Assembly (NCBI GenBank): GCA_902729315.2
Contig: LR746272.1
Span: 5,212,272-5,276,271 of the forward strand
Reading direction: 5' to 3'
Source: Spirodela intermedia
Taxonomy: Eukaryota > Streptophyta > Magnoliopsida > Alismatales > Araceae
DNA: 64,000 nt
Made by a program: the position numbers and the translations under genes. Shown in pieces: positions 1-13,164 of this stretch (position 1 is its first letter; each line of letters starts with the position of its first letter). The notes under the pieces were generated by a model, which was given only the letters and a program-made list of their open reading frames with translations, did no database searches and was not told the DNA's origin.

Positions 1-246
1 ACATCCGCAGTATTAATTGAAATGATTTTATCGAATAAATATAAATAAATAATATTCTTATGGTATGCAGTCGAACATCAGATGGATTTCAGACCATTCG
101 ATCGAGGGCTGACGTGGAAAAGCAAGGTCTTGAAGCCCGCCGGCATGGTTGACTTCTGCCGGAGGATTATTGAAGATATGCTCGAGAGAGCACTCTTACA
201 GGCGGCTCCAGCTCGAGCACCTGGTCTCAGAAGGGGCGATACACCT

Positions 247-248
<2 letters not shown>

Positions 249-287
<39 letters not shown>
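249..287. repeat. (CT)n microsatellite
   Basis: Nearly pure CT dinucleotide run of about 39 bases, likely length-polymorphic. Confidence 0.95.
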
Positions 288-288
<1 letters not shown>

Positions 289-625
289 AACAGGTGACGA
301 ATGCATATGTTTGAAAGGATGATGGTAATGGCAAGCCTTCACCTTTCCGGTCTGAACTTTTTCTGGGCTTCGATGTTTGAATTGTACCCAAAAAGAGGCC
401 CCATCTCTCTCTCTCTCTTGATAGATAGATAGATGGGTAGAAATGTTAATAGTAATTTGGGCTGTTTCAGGTTGAGCCTTGTTTGAGGGGACGGTCAAGG
501 CCCATTAATGGTCGTCCGAAAACGTGTCCCTCGGAGTACGCTAGCTACTCTGGGGGGCTGCGCCGACAAGAAGCAGGAGGGGCCACGCCGCCGCTTACAA
601 CGAGGCGGCTCTGCCCCACCGGATC

Positions 626-650
626 CTCTCTCTCTCTCTCTCTCTCTCTC
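626..650. repeat. (CT)n microsatellite
   Basis: Pure CT run of about 25 bases inside GC-rich sequence. Confidence 0.95.
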
Positions 651-1010
651 GCTGTGGGGGCTCTACCATCTTCTTCTAGGCGGGTTGTGGAACCAACCCA
701 TCTCCACCATGGTGGTCCTGTGTACTTCGCAGCGGCGCCGCCCTGCCCAGGATTTTTTCTGGGGGCCAGCGCCGCCGTGTTCTGGGAACCAGCCCACCAC
801 CACAACCATGGGCCCCCCGCCCCCCGTTGTGTACTACGCTGCTGCGGCGGCGGCGGCGCCACCGCCCAGGATGTTTTCTAAGGGCCAGGATTGTCTCTCT
901 CTCTCTCTAAATGAGACAAAAGCCATCTACGTAGAGTGTAGTGGGATGGGATATCTAACGAGAAATCGAGGTTTCCTCCGAGGCATCCCGTGGCGAAAAC
1001 CCTAACCAAA

Positions 1011-1040
1011 CAGAGGGAGAGGGAGAGGGAGAGGGAGAGG
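1011..1040. repeat. (GAGAGG)n hexamer repeat
   Basis: About five copies of a six-base purine unit directly downstream of an AAACCCTAA-like motif. Confidence 0.85.
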
Positions 1041-1229
1041 GAAGATCTTCTTTGCACCCCCCTCAGCTTCTTCTTCGTATTTCATGCCGATCATCTCTAA
1101 ACGACAGCGCCGATACTCTGCGCCGTCCCTCTGTGGGAGATAGGATGAACTGCGTCGACATCCCGAACACCCGGCTCCTGCAATGCCGGAGAGCCTGCTA
1201 TGTGGGAAGAAAATAACACGTTTTTTTCC

Positions 1230-1258
1230 ACTTTCTTCTTCTTCTTCTTCTTCTTCTC
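1230..1258. repeat. (TTC)n microsatellite
   Basis: About nine TTC triplets with no interruption. Confidence 0.9.
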
Positions 1259-1619
1259 CACAGTTCATTCTAAATGACGAACCACAGTGAAATATGGAGG
1301 TGGTCAAATGACCTAATGAACAACCGATCAAGGAAATGAGAGGGCGTTGACTGATCCCTAAAGCGGAGAGAAAACAGGCGCCCCCCGTCGCCGGAACAAG
1401 TCCATTGGATCGAAGGATCTGGATGTCAAACGAATTATTGTCCCGACTGTGGCGGCGGCGGAGGATGACGACGAGGACGGTGTGGCTGGGCACAGCAGAC
1501 ATGACGACCGAGCTTTGCAGCAAGTGGCGGCGAGTATCAATGGGAATTGGCGGGGGTTTGAGAGCGGGAGGAAGAGGATAGATTGAGGACGAACTCGTTG
1601 ACCCGCGTGATCCACCGCG

Positions 1620-2927
1620 TCAACAGCCCATGACGGCGCAGTTGTAGACGAAGCCGCCGGAGGCCTTAGAGTCGATGAGTTCCCATTGCGGAGGCGCCTC
1701 ACCGGGAACCCAGGCGTTGAGGTCGATGCTCCCCCCGTTGGTCGACCTCGGCCCGCCGATCACGATCAGCTGCTCCCCGCAGGCGCGGAAGGCCAGCCCC
1801 CAGCCGTTTACCGATACGGACCTCTCCGGCAGGCTCCCCAGGGTCAACCACTGGTTGCTCTTCTTCTCGTACTTGCGCACCACCTTCTCCGCGTAGTCCG
1901 CCGAGTAGAGCTCGTCGCCGACGACCGCCACCAGCGGCGGCGCCCCGGTGGCGCCGCCGTTCTGCGCCGGGAACATGTCGTCGATGACCCGCCACGTGCC
2001 CCTCCGCGGGTCGTACTCCTCCCCGCAGGTTAGCGCCGCCCCGCCGGCGCCGGTCCCGCCGATGACGTAGAACTTGCCGTCCATGAATATCCCGGAGCAC
2101 ATCTTCCGCGGTGTGTTCATGCTCGGCAGCGACGTCCATCTCTGCGTCTCCGAGTTGTAGAGCTCTGCGGAGCTGTAGACCGCGCCCTGGGCGCTGCAGC
2201 CGCCAGCGACGATGGCGATCTCTCCGAGACTCGCGGAGCCAAAGAGGCACCTGGGGGTGTTCATCTCCGCTCCGGGAGACCAGGTGTGGGTCAGAATGCT
2301 GTAGCGAAGGACGATGTGGGAGTTGACTTCGCGGCCGAAGACGAGGAGCTCGGTGCCCACGGCGAGGGACTCCTTGTCGGAGCAGACGAAGCACTCGTTA
2401 GGAAGCGGCATCCTGGGGAGGCGCATCCACCGGCGGCGGCGCGGGTCAAAGGCCTCCCACTCGAGGACGCTACAGGAGAGATAGACCCAGTGCTCTACCA
2501 CCCGGTTCTGGCGGCGGAACCGGTATAGGTCGCCGCTCCTGATCAGCGACCGGAAGCTCTGGTTCAGCGCCGCCAGGACGCCGTAGTCGGACCTCGAGCA
2601 GCGGAGGAGGCAGTTGATGGAGATGTCCCTGCCCAGTGCCTGGATTAGGGAATTCGGCTCGTAGTAATGCTGCTCCCCCTGCCCCTCCTCGGAGGAGGAG
2701 GCCTCCTCCGGCGCCGCAGTTACAGGTGGGGGCGGCGGCGCCGCCGCCTGCTTCTTCTTCCTGTGGGCGCCGCCGTTGGAGTGCTCCTCCTCCTTCTCCG
2801 GCGAGGGGCGCTTGCCCTTACCGGAGGAGATCTCCAGGAGATGGTAGCGCATGTAGACCCACTTGGACTCCTGCTCGCATGAGCTCGGCAGCGGCCGCGA
2901 TATCAGGCAGGGCTGACCCTCCAACAT
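1620..2927 (-). CDS. SKIP11: F-box/kelch-repeat protein, SKIP11-like
   Basis: The product is predicted to be a substrate-recognition subunit of an SCF (SKP1-cullin-F-box) ubiquitin ligase: the F-box would bind SKP1/ASK proteins and the kelch propeller the target. The 435-residue product starts with MLEGQPCLISRPLPSSCEQE, an N-terminal signature of plant SKIP11-type proteins, followed by a Lys/Glu-, Ala- and Pro-rich linker (about 31-90). The F-box-like domain spans about 93-140 (SLIQALGRDISINCLLRCSR). Kelch repeats cover about 152-400, with GG doublets at AGGCSAQG, IGGTGAGG and IGGPRSTNG. The frame stays open 87 codons further upstream, but that extension is Arg/Gly-rich, crosses a poly-C run and shows no family similarity, so I chose the internal Met at 2927. 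The coding region is uninterrupted, which is usual for the family. SKIP11 has several close plant paralogues, so the exact orthologue is not certain. Confidence 0.92.
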   Translation of the reverse strand: MLEGQPCLISRPLPSSCEQESKWVYMRYHLLEISSGKGKRPSPEKEEEHSNGGAHRKKKQAAAPPPPPVTAAPEEASSSEEGQGEQHYYEPNSLIQALGRDISINCLLRCSRSDYGVLAALNQSFRSLIRSGDLYRFRRQNRVVEHWVYLSCSVLEWEAFDPRRRRWMRLPRMPLPNECFVCSDKESLAVGTELLVFGREVNSHIVLRYSILTHTWSPGAEMNTPRCLFGSASLGEIAIVAGGCSAQGAVYSSAELYNSETQRWTSLPSMNTPRKMCSGIFMDGKFYVIGGTGAGGAALTCGEEYDPRRGTWRVIDDMFPAQNGGATGAPPLVAVVGDELYSADYAEKVVRKYEKKSNQWLTLGSLPERSVSVNGWGLAFRACGEQLIVIGGPRSTNGGSIDLNAWVPGEAPPQWELIDSKASGGFVYNCAVMGC

Positions 2928-3606
2928 CTCGTCGCAGGGCTCCGATGTTAACGCCGGCGCAGGAACCAAGGGATCCAGGCCAATAAACCAGCAGCGCCGC
3001 CCCCCCCCCCCCCGCCGCCGGAAAATCTGATTTGGAGTGGAGAGGAGCGGAGATGTACCCCTCAGGCGGAAACGATCCGCAGGCCTTCGCGACGAGCGAA
3101 ATCCATGGATCTGAGAAGAAGGGCGGCGGCGGCGGGTGGCGGCGACGACCTTCCCGGGGACGAGCTCCGACCAGGTCCTTCTTTCCACTCCGACTCCGGC
3201 GAAAGCTCAATCAGATCAGGGAGGAGGCGAGACCCAGCAAAATAATCCTAACCCCAGAGGCAATCTCTCCCGGGGGGATCAGGATCAGATCTGGCGGAAG
3301 AACAGCGCCGCCCAGAAACCAGGAAAAAATCCAAGAAATTGTATGTACACTTTGCAAGGGGAAAAAGCCAGAGGGATCCTCGAAGATCGACCGAATGGAG
3401 ATCTCGTCACAGGGCTCCGCCGCCAAGAACACTGCCGTATCCTGGCTCCCCTCTCCTTTCCCCTCCTCCACGTATCTTCCCGGCAAGCTGCGAAAGAGGG
3501 GGCGGCGAGATTCAGACGGACGGGCAGGGCAGTGACCTTCGGGGGAGGAAGGGGGAAGAAGACGACGCCTGGGAATTACCACCGCCTCCTCCTCTACAAC
3601 CCGGAC

Positions 3607-3609
<3 letters not shown>

Positions 3610-3671
<62 letters not shown>
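3610..3671. repeat. (CT)n microsatellite, longest in the window
   Basis: About 62 uninterrupted bases of CT on the plus strand (GA in the sense of the SKIP11-like gene), roughly 0.7 kb upstream of its start codon. Confidence 0.95.
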
Positions 3672-3674
<3 letters not shown>

Positions 3675-3856
3675 CTACAAGTTCCTCCCTTCCTGCCACC
3701 CGCAGTTTCGCCCTCCCCGTCCCCCCCTCCCTACTCTTCGCCCTTAGTGGCCTCCCCCGTCCTTTGGATTCTTGCTCCTCTTCTCCTTGTTCCCCGCGTC
3801 CCCCCGAACAGCGAGCAAATCTGAAAGGATGGGCGACTCACAGAGACGCAGAGATC

Positions 3857-3857
<1 letters not shown>

Positions 3858-3896
<39 letters not shown>

Positions 3897-3897
3897 T
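3858..3897. repeat. (GA)n microsatellite
   Basis: GA run of about 40 bases interrupted by AAAG, facing the CT tract at 3610-3671. The two could pair as a foldback. Confidence 0.9.
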
Positions 3898-5080
3898 AGG
3901 GGAGCCTTTGCCTGGCTATGGCGGAGAGGAGCCCCTGGGCTTTTATCCGCCACCACTGTTCTCACCGTTTTTTCTCCTCATATTAAATTAATTGACCTTA
4001 TTAATCACAATTACACTACCGATATACATGTAAATAAAAATTTATTTCTTAAAAAATTAGGAGAAACCCCTAAAAAAAGCGATTTTAATACATAATTTTC
4101 ATTATCTGGGTTTCCTTCTTGAATCCCTTCCGTCCACGGCTCTGGAGGTTCGGTTCATCTCCCCATCACCCGCACGTGCGGCGAGAAAAACGCGGGCCAT
4201 TCGCACCATTTTCTCGCACGCCCGCTCACCCGGTCAATATCTCGGCTCCCTCCAGTCTGCGCCCCCGCGTTTCCATGCGCCGCCGGCACACCCTATCTCG
4301 CGGCCTCGGTGGACAACTTCTAGGCCGTTGGATGCGAGGGGATCTCGATCACTGATGTCGGGGTCCGCGCCGGTCCTGCTCCTGGTCAGCGATCACGCGG
4401 CGGCGCACGTGTCCACCACCCCGCCCCTCGATTTAGTTAAGATTAACTCACTAATTAATCCCCGTCGATGTTACCGATTTAAACTAATTGCCGCCGCCTC
4501 CTGAGTGGGCCGGGCCCCACATCGGGAATCGACAATGGGCCTGACTGGATCGTAATTAGTGCCTTACCGTCTTTAAGAAAGAGGCGGGCGTGAGCTAGGC
4601 CCAGCTGCAGCCAAGCTAGCCATCGGACGGCGCAGATTCGCCCGCCGGCGACGGCGGTCTGTCGTCACCGCGGCGCGTGGACTTTGGGCACGGCGGCGCC
4701 GGCGGAGGTTATGCCCCACTACGCGACAAGGCATGGCCAAAGTGGGCCACCCGGACAGCAACTAGGTCACCTCCGCCAAGTGGCCCACGTGATGAGGAGC
4801 AGATAAGTTGGAAACAGCTCCGGCGCACGTGCGGATCAGATGCAGTCACCTCCTCAGGAAACGGTGACGGTATCGTCGGCGGTCAAGATGGGCAAACGAC
4901 TTAACGGCGGGAGCTCAGCAGGCGTTACCGGAACCGTGCAACCGTTCACTTCGGTTATCTGGTTGTCCTCGCTAACTTTTTATTAATGACGGTACGATAA
5001 CGGCTACTCCTTCCATCCCCCGGTTTCTCGCGTTCTCCCCCAATTTATCGTACCGCGGGAGAGAACCCAGAGCGCAACAA

Positions 5081-5102
5081 GACAGAGAGAGAGAGAGAGA
5101 GG
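5081..5102. repeat. (GA)n microsatellite
   Basis: Short pure GA run of about 22 bases. Confidence 0.9.
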
Positions 5103-5462
5103 CAACGCCATCTTTCCCGTGGACGGAAGAGCGCGTCAACGGCGGGGCGTTCCCACGCGGGCAAAACTCGCTCCCACGTGCGAGACCGGACGGTAAGAGC
5201 CGGTGGAGGGTGGTGGCGATGGCGCCGCCAGCTCGTCGGAGAAGACGTCACGGTTGCGGCTCTCCGGTGGAGGAAACGACGGGTGGCTTTCTACATTCGG
5301 TGGGTACGGCGCCGTCGTGCTAAGTTTGGGGGCCTCGCAGGTGTTTGTTGGAATGCCGCAGAGGGCGCCGGAGAATCCATCACGTCTCCGCAACCTCCCC
5401 GGTCCAAAAGCTGCCCCCATTTCGTCCCCCGTCATCAAAAAGACCGGTACACACGCACGCAC

Positions 5463-5467
<5 letters not shown>

Positions 5468-5494
<27 letters not shown>
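5468..5494. repeat. (GA)n microsatellite
   Basis: GA run of about 27 bases preceded by two GATA units. Confidence 0.9.
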
Positions 5495-5501
<7 letters not shown>

Positions 5502-6605
5502 AGGATAGAGATGGGGAGATCTATAACAGTCTATTCTACAGGCTAAGGGTTTGGGGGCCAGGGTGTCCGAGCTTTAGTGAGACGCAACGACTTGGTCTGA
5601 GTTGGCCATCATCATCTGTACGCAGAAAGAGAAAGGAAAGGCGGAGTTCTTGTGCTCGCCAACGACGGCGGCGGCGGCGGCGGACCCTCCCGGAGATATC
5701 TCCCTCCACTGCCTGCGACACCCATCCACTTGTCCTTTCGGTTGACCTTTTAACCCCCGTCCCTCTTGACGCATTCAATTGACACAACACAACGTCGGCC
5801 GGATCACTCGCAACCCCACGATTACGGCGCCGGTCAACTAGTCCACGAAGAGAGAGAGAGAGGAAGAGGATTGATTGGAGCAGAAGGGCGTCGGAGGGGG
5901 GGATATGATGATTGTGTGGGCAGCCGTGTTGTTCACGTGTCCCGTGGAAGGTGTTCGCGGAATTGACGCAAAGGATGTGACGAAGACGGGCCCCGGAGAA
6001 TTGACGGACGGAGTATCTTGTGGGGCGGTTATTGGTTCCGTTGCGGCGGCGACCAGGTGGCGCGGGACAGCGACGCCCTGCGCCACCGCCACCCGTTACT
6101 GCAAAGCTCCAGTTCTCTTCTCCTCTCTCTCTTTCTCTCACTCCCAAACTTTCCACGTCGCCCGGTTCTCTTTCCTCGACAGCGGGAATGGCCTCGCCCA
6201 CACTCATCACCCCGCACTTGCCTCCCCCAATTTGGTCAATAATAGCGGCCTCTCTCTCTCTCTATCTCTTCACTTTGTCGCTATCTCTCCCCGAGAGTGG
6301 GCAGCGGATATGGATGGGAACAGAACAGGAATCGGAATAGGGAACGGAATAAGGGAAGGGTGAGATCTGTCGAGTTGTGGCGCATCCACGTCACCCCCCA
6401 TGGAAGAGTGCGGCGCAAGTCAGCTAACGTAGTCTGACGCTGACCTCACGATGGTTGTGGGTTGCCAGTTTGGCCCAGAAACATAGTGGGCCGGGTGAGA
6501 TGAACAAGGAAGAGAAACAGACGGAAATTTCATACTTCAGAGAACTCGAGAACGAGAGAGTTCACAGAAGGAAAAGAGTCTTGTCTACGATTGGGGAACG
6601 TACAG

Positions 6606-8046
<1,441 letters not shown>

Positions 8047-8400
8047 TGTCCCTCGCCGCCGCAGAACCGTAGAAGATGACGAACAAGGGCAGAGACGCTC
8101 TGAGAAGTAGCAGAGAGGAGAGGGCGATGAAGAAATCGGAGCTGGGCGAGAAGGGAGGGTCAATAAAAAGAAGAGGGAGAGGGGAAAGTGACCGTTGCAA
8201 GGAGGAGAGAGGAAATCGCGATTTTTTTGAAATTTGAAATGGACGGTCTCGATTCGCTCCTCTCCTCGGGAACCGGGCGTGATTCGAATTTCGAATCACC
8301 ACCGTGTTCGCTTACCTGGAACCGGATTTGTTCGGGAGAACCGCCTGGTGAAATTAAATTGACTAGAATGGGAAACTACTCTGTGAAATAGTACTTATGT
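8047..8400 (-). promoter_or_regulatory. Leader and core promoter region of alpha-tubulin
   Basis: On the minus strand this is a pyrimidine-rich leader next to the ATG. A weak TATA-like CTTTTTATTG lies near 8161-8170, about 115 bases upstream of the start codon. An AACGG core near 8190-8196 matches the centre of the MSA element used by MYB3R factors in mitotic genes, but the flanks are not a full match. The assignment rests on position rather than motif strength. Confidence 0.4.
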
Positions 8401-10670
8401 CCTTTTTTTACCGCGTAAATGAGATCGTCCGATCCCGCGATGACTCGGTCGCCGAACCCGGTCTCACTGGATCAATTGGTCTTGGGTATGGAAGAAGAAT
8501 AGGGGAAGTCGTCGCTGTGGCCCCTCCCTACCAGGTGCAAGGGGTGGGTCCATTTGATGGGTGGTCCAGATTCCTCGTCTTTACGAACGATATCCATTAT
8601 GGAACTATGCTCTAGCCATGTTCAGACTCTATCTAGATGTTAATAAGCTTGGAGATTTTTGGTGAGAGTAAACTCGATATGGGTTCATGGAAATGGGGAA
8701 ATGGGACTTTTTAATTAGGATTTCGTTAATTTTAAAAATTAAAGATGGAGGTTTAATTATGCTGATAAATATTTTTTTAGCACTTTCAATGGTTATCAAT
8801 ATCTCCTCCATTATTTACATAATCATCATATTATTACGATTATAAGATTTTAAGTGATCAATAATATACCCATCAGAATAGAGCTATAATTTCAAATAAT
8901 TCACAATTATTTGGGTTGTAACCTAGTATTTTGGGTCCACCTTGGCCTACATTTGTTTCATTGAACCCCTCTTCTTTTACACATTGGCCTTTAAACTCCC
9001 TCTTCTCTTATTACCCTCCCAAGTGTGCTTATTTCCAAATTCCTTCCCCATCCATCCTCATTGATGGGAATGACGTTCATCAATAGTATTCTAAATGTAT
9101 TATGGTATAGCCAAAAATGAGGCATTAACAACCCCTTTCATTTTCATATCTACATTATAATTAAATTCCAAGGATGATTCATTAAAATCTCATTATACTG
9201 TTGTTATTTCAGCACTTTTTTCTCTATGTTATTGATTATTAGTACAATACAGAAGGATTCCTCTTATTTATGAAATAAAGTTAGTCTATCCAACACTAAA
9301 AACTATTTACCATGATATTCTAAAGGTTATCCCCCCAATGCAATAAATATGTCAATTTACTCAATATTCCTAGCATCTATCACTTGGAGAAGACTCATAT
9401 GAGCACTTCATCAAATCATGATTATATTTTGTAGTTTTAATAGTCAAGAGATTACTCACATTGATAGTAGCACTCTTGAAATAAATAAATGATCTAGTCC
9501 ATTGACATAAAAGATTGACACTAACATTTCATCATCAATAAGTATCATTTGAACCTTTAATTAACTTCATAAAAATTGGCAAGATATCAATGACAACCTC
9601 ATGTGGGTATCTTTAATGTAGATAGGATATTTCTACATTTCACATTAGGTATTAGACTGATAATACAAATCAAAATCACTAATAATTTAAGCCTATTGTG
9701 AAATGCATTCTAAGTCCACATTAGTTATTAGATTGACAATACAAATCTAAATCACTAATAATTTAAGCCAGTTGTGAAATACATTCTTTTGGTTGTTAAG
9801 ATATTTTCTTGTTGTTGATATTGTTAAAATTATTCACTACAAATAATGGTAATTTTGAGATAAGATATTAGAATTCCACATGATACAAAGACAAAACTAT
9901 TACATATTCATTAAATTAGGTGGAAGAAGTGAGCCAATTCTTGTGCCATTAAATTTTTTGGAACCAAATGATTGGCACAAGGTGAGTAAATATTTTTCAT
10001 GACATGGGGGGCTATGATAAAAAGTCTTGCACACATAATAATTGATGGTTGTCATGATTTTCTCACAAGTACACTCCAACATTTATCATTAACATACAGT
10101 AACTTAGTATTGCCAGCTTGTTTAATTGTGCCTATTTTATTGTTAAGTAGAAAATGAGGCATATTATATCAATATTTTGCCTCTTGTAGAGGAGCAGCTT
10201 GATATATTGCCAACTTTAAATTTCTATCAAACCCTACCTAAAGGTTTTATTGAAAGAAAATTATAGAGCAAGAAATCATGAGCAAAAAGCAAAAGGTTGG
10301 ACCTAGAAATCATAGGCATTATGATAGAAGATGTGGTAGGTTTGCATATCTCATGACATGTAAGAATCAACAAGAACAAAAGTTAAGATTACTACTTTAA
10401 ATATTTACATGATTTCTTATTTTAGTACTTATTAATCTTGCTTTTATTCAAACAAAGTGTTTTTTGTGCATAGTTCTTTTAGAATGTCACAATTGTAGTA
10501 GGTAACTTAATTAATACTTAAATTTTTATTTGCCCCTATTGCAGAACACTCATTAGACTTTCTAGAGTCAAGGTTCTTCTAGATGGTGATGTAGGGAACA
10601 AGCTTGGACAAGAAGGATACCCTACTAGAGATGTTGAGGCTTGCCACTCTCATTTAAGGTAGAAGGTCGT
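8401..10670. other. AT-rich intergenic DNA, no gene recognised
   Basis: The composition drops to AT-rich right after the tubulin promoter. Only short open frames occur and none resembles a known protein. One imperfect tandem repeat is listed separately. Around 10,540-10,660 the sequence is more balanced and preceded by a pyrimidine/AG stretch that looks like a splice acceptor. It may be a gene or transposon relic, but I cannot identify it. Confidence 0.5.
9642..9788. repeat. Two-copy 76-bp tandem repeat
   Basis: Two adjacent copies starting near 9642 and 9718 share CACATTAG, TTATTAGA and CACTAATAATTTAAGCC at matching positions, with scattered substitutions. Confidence 0.8.
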
Positions 10671-11257
10671 TGACATGACTTAGTTGTTGTATAGTAATTA
10701 CGTAAATTTAAAATTTATAAAACTAGAAAAAATACTAATTTTCAGATATTTAGAAATATTTCTAAATAGATATATCAATTTTAATTTAATAAAACTTCTA
10801 ATAATAATAATAATTTTTCAAATTGATTAAGAGATGTAATCTAATATCAAGTAAGTTTTCAAAAATTTTCTCAAAGAATATAATTTTTTATAAATTTTAT
10901 ACTATGAGATAAAAATATAATATATTAAAAATTCATGAAAAAGGGAAATAAGGGTGAGGACATCAAGATGACATCAGCACCTAATGAATGCAAATTGGAC
11001 AAAAATAGAGTTCCACATGACGATTCTTACGTAAGTGATTACAAATGATTTAATTGATCAAATTAAGATTTGTAAAAGTCGAAATAATTATAATTGAATG
11101 AAGTATAGTTTCATAAATTTAAATCACATAAAGTATCACTAAATGAAGTAGAAATTATGTTGAAAGTAGGAAAATAAAGTTTCGACATCATGGTGGTGAT
11201 GTATTAACGACACACAAGAATCCTGAGCATTCAAAAGGATTTTCGTGGTGTCCATAG
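10671..11257 (-). mobile_element. Truncated Athila-like LTR (fragment X)
   Basis: Begins with TGACATGACTTAGTTGTTG, the inverted 3' end of the family LTR, and follows the LTR in order to its GTGTCCATAG region near 11,255. It stops there, where the LTR of element K begins. The remainder of this LTR is not found elsewhere in the window. Confidence 0.8.
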
Positions 11258-11958
11258 TGATGACAAGTAGGACCTGTCTTCATTAGCTCAAGAGACACCG
11301 GCAGTCCGAGTTCAGCCCAATCAAAGTGTGAAGATGAAGGAGCCTAGCTTTCACTACATGGCCTAGCCCTTCATGATAATGACATTCCACCTCTGTGACA
11401 ACAACAAGCTCGAGCTCACCCTTATTTTTCTTTGTATTTTCACGTTGACTTGTTGGGCCTCACATTTGTGTGTTAGCAGGCCTAATTCTATGTGTGTGTT
11501 GTTGTTTGTGTCTCTCTTTCTTTAGGGTTTTATTAAGTCTCTCTTTTGAGGCCCAATTAAAACCCTAAGGGGGGGGGACCTATGCTTCTTTTCTTTCGGG
11601 CTTCTTTTGGAGCTTATTTGGGCCTTCATTTGAGGCCCACTTAAGCACTATACGAGGGCCCTCTTCTTTCTCCTTTTAGGAGAGCTTATTGGGTTTCTCT
11701 TTTAGAGGCACAATAAGCCCCTTTTGTAGCCTTTTTGTGGCTTATGGGCTTGAGGGCCTCAAGTGGGCCCACTTTCCCTTAACCCACTTGTGGGCCCCCA
11801 TATAAAGGGAGGTAGGACCTCCCTTCAAGAGAGCGCCGTATTTTTGAGAGAGATTATCATTTTGTGAGTACCTTCTCTATGATCTAGGATAGGGAGGAAA
11901 GGAGGAAGAGGAAGGCCGTCAATACCTTCTTCGAGGACTTCGTTCCTTGTTATGCTGC
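11258..11958 (+). mobile_element. 5' LTR of element K, first part
   Basis: Starts TGATGACAAG and is GC-rich, unlike the Athila-like LTRs. A core promoter is visible: TATAAAGGG near 11,800 downstream of GGGCCC-rich DNA. It is broken at 11,958 by insertion of element A and continues at 19,550. The start is inferred from where fragment X ends. Confidence 0.6.
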
Positions 11959-13121
11959 TAAAGTGACTCAGTCGTTGTATATTAAATCACGTAAATATAA
12001 ATTTTATAAAACTAAAAAATACAAATTTATAGATATTTAGAAGTATTTCTAAATAAATGTATCAATTATAACTAAATAAAAATTTCAAAAATAGTGGCAA
12101 TTTTCCAAGTCGATCACAAGGATGTAATATAGTATCTGGTAATTATTCAGATATTTTCTCAACAAATACGATTTTCTATAAATTTTATACTAGGAAATAA
12201 AAAGGAAATATATTTAAAATTCACGAAAAAGGGAAATAAGGGTGCAGACATCAAGATGATGTCAACGCTCGACAAGCACAAATCAAGCATAAACAAAGTT
12301 TCACCTGACGATTCTTACATAAGTGATTATAGATGATTTAATTGATCAAATTAAGATCTGTAAAAGTCAGAAGAATTGTAATAGAACAAAGTATATTTTG
12401 ATAAATTAAAAACACAAAAATTATCACTAAATGAAGCGTAAAGTAAATTGAAAGTAGGAAAATAGAGTTCTGGCGTCGCGACGGCAATGCGTCGGTGATG
12501 CACCAGAATCTTGAGCGTTTGGGCAGATCGTCGTGTAATGTCTATGGCCTCAAAGGCTCTCCTTGGACAAAGACGATGTGGGCAATCTCGAGATCTTCTC
12601 GCAAAGTCTAGAGATCAATAAAGTGGGTCGTCGAATCGTCTTCGGCGGCTGTCACCTGGCGGAGTAAAAAAATGACAACTTTGCGGCTCTCCAGTGGCTG
12701 TCACTCGACAGAGAGGAGCTGGATGGAGGTGGGGCGCGTGTTAGAGAGCTTCATCCTTAGGTCCGCACAGCAAGAGGAGGCTCTTCATTGCATTTGGTAT
12801 GCTCTCAGGAGGTGGCGACTCGTCTCCCGACGGATCGTCCTCTTTCCGACGATGGCTTGTTAGTTGATCAATCGGAGATGATTTACTCAATGGATTCGCG
12901 ATCCTTTTATCGTGAATTGTTCAGCAATTTTAGTAGCAATGCTCTGCAAATTGCATTGATGAGATTTTCGCCGATGATCTAGTGATTCTCATTGCTTAAT
13001 CCTTCACTGGCGATCTGCAAGAAAGTCACGATAATCAAATAAAAATATATGAACTTTGACTCTAGGAGGACTCAAACCTGCGCCGGTTGCTCGCATGTGA
13101 GGAAGGTGTGATGCGGGTTTA

Positions 13122-13164
13122 GTCTCACATCAGTTGTGCGCTGATTTTTCAGGTGAATATATAG
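13122..13164 (+). promoter_or_regulatory. USE-TATA (U6-like) motif pair in the 3' LTR of A, antisense
   Basis: GTCTCACATCA (13122-13132) matches the plant snRNA upstream element RTCCCACATCG at 9 of 11 positions. TATATAG follows at 13158 after exactly 25 bases. The pair points away from the element's own transcription. Confidence 0.45.

Larger units (their letters stand above)
1..1619. other. Intergenic region left of the SKIP11-like gene
   Basis: No gene is supported here. The open frames run through CT/GA repeats and low-complexity GC-rich DNA and resemble no family I know. Visible content is (CT)n near 249-287, 402-417, 626-650 and 894-908, a GATA tetramer run near 419-434, a GAGAGG hexamer run near 1011-1040 and a TTC run near 1230-1258. 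The 3' untranslated region of the minus-strand gene ending at 1620 must lie in the right part of this stretch, but I see no convincing AATAAA on that strand. An AAACCCTAA-like motif lies near 996, just before the GAGAGG run. Confidence 0.5.
2928..3900 (-). promoter_or_regulatory. Leader and proximal upstream region of the SKIP11-like gene
   Basis: This lies immediately upstream of the start codon on the minus strand. It holds a poly-C run (about 3000-3014; poly-G in the gene sense), a GC-rich stretch and two long dinucleotide tracts near 3610-3671 and 3858-3897. Dinucleotide tracts of this kind often lie in 5' leaders or core promoters of plant genes. I could not fix a transcription start, TATA box or leader intron. 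Confidence 0.45.
4100..6600. other. Intergenic region with clustered G-box cores
   Basis: The region lies upstream of the SKIP11-like gene and downstream of the alpha-tubulin gene. Six CACGTG cores occur at 4173, 4406, 4786, 4826, 5175 and 5934, with further ACGT-core sites near 6155 and 6390. GA microsatellites lie near 5081-5102 and 5468-5494, and CT-rich stretches near 6122-6140 and 6251-6264. Open frames of 90-220 codons exist on both strands, but they overlap each other, run through the repeats and match no family I know, so I do not call a gene. The 3' untranslated region of alpha-tubulin should occupy the rightmost few hundred bases. Confidence 0.5.

Noticed and set aside
483-1005. Overlapping open frames of 130-165 codons on the plus strand
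   Set aside because: They overlap in different frames, run through (CT)n tracts giving poly-Ser-Leu, and resemble no protein family.
5136-6363. Several 90-220 codon frames on both strands between the two genes
   Set aside because: Mutually overlapping, GC-bias and GA/CT-repeat driven, with no recognisable domain and no splice context I could defend.
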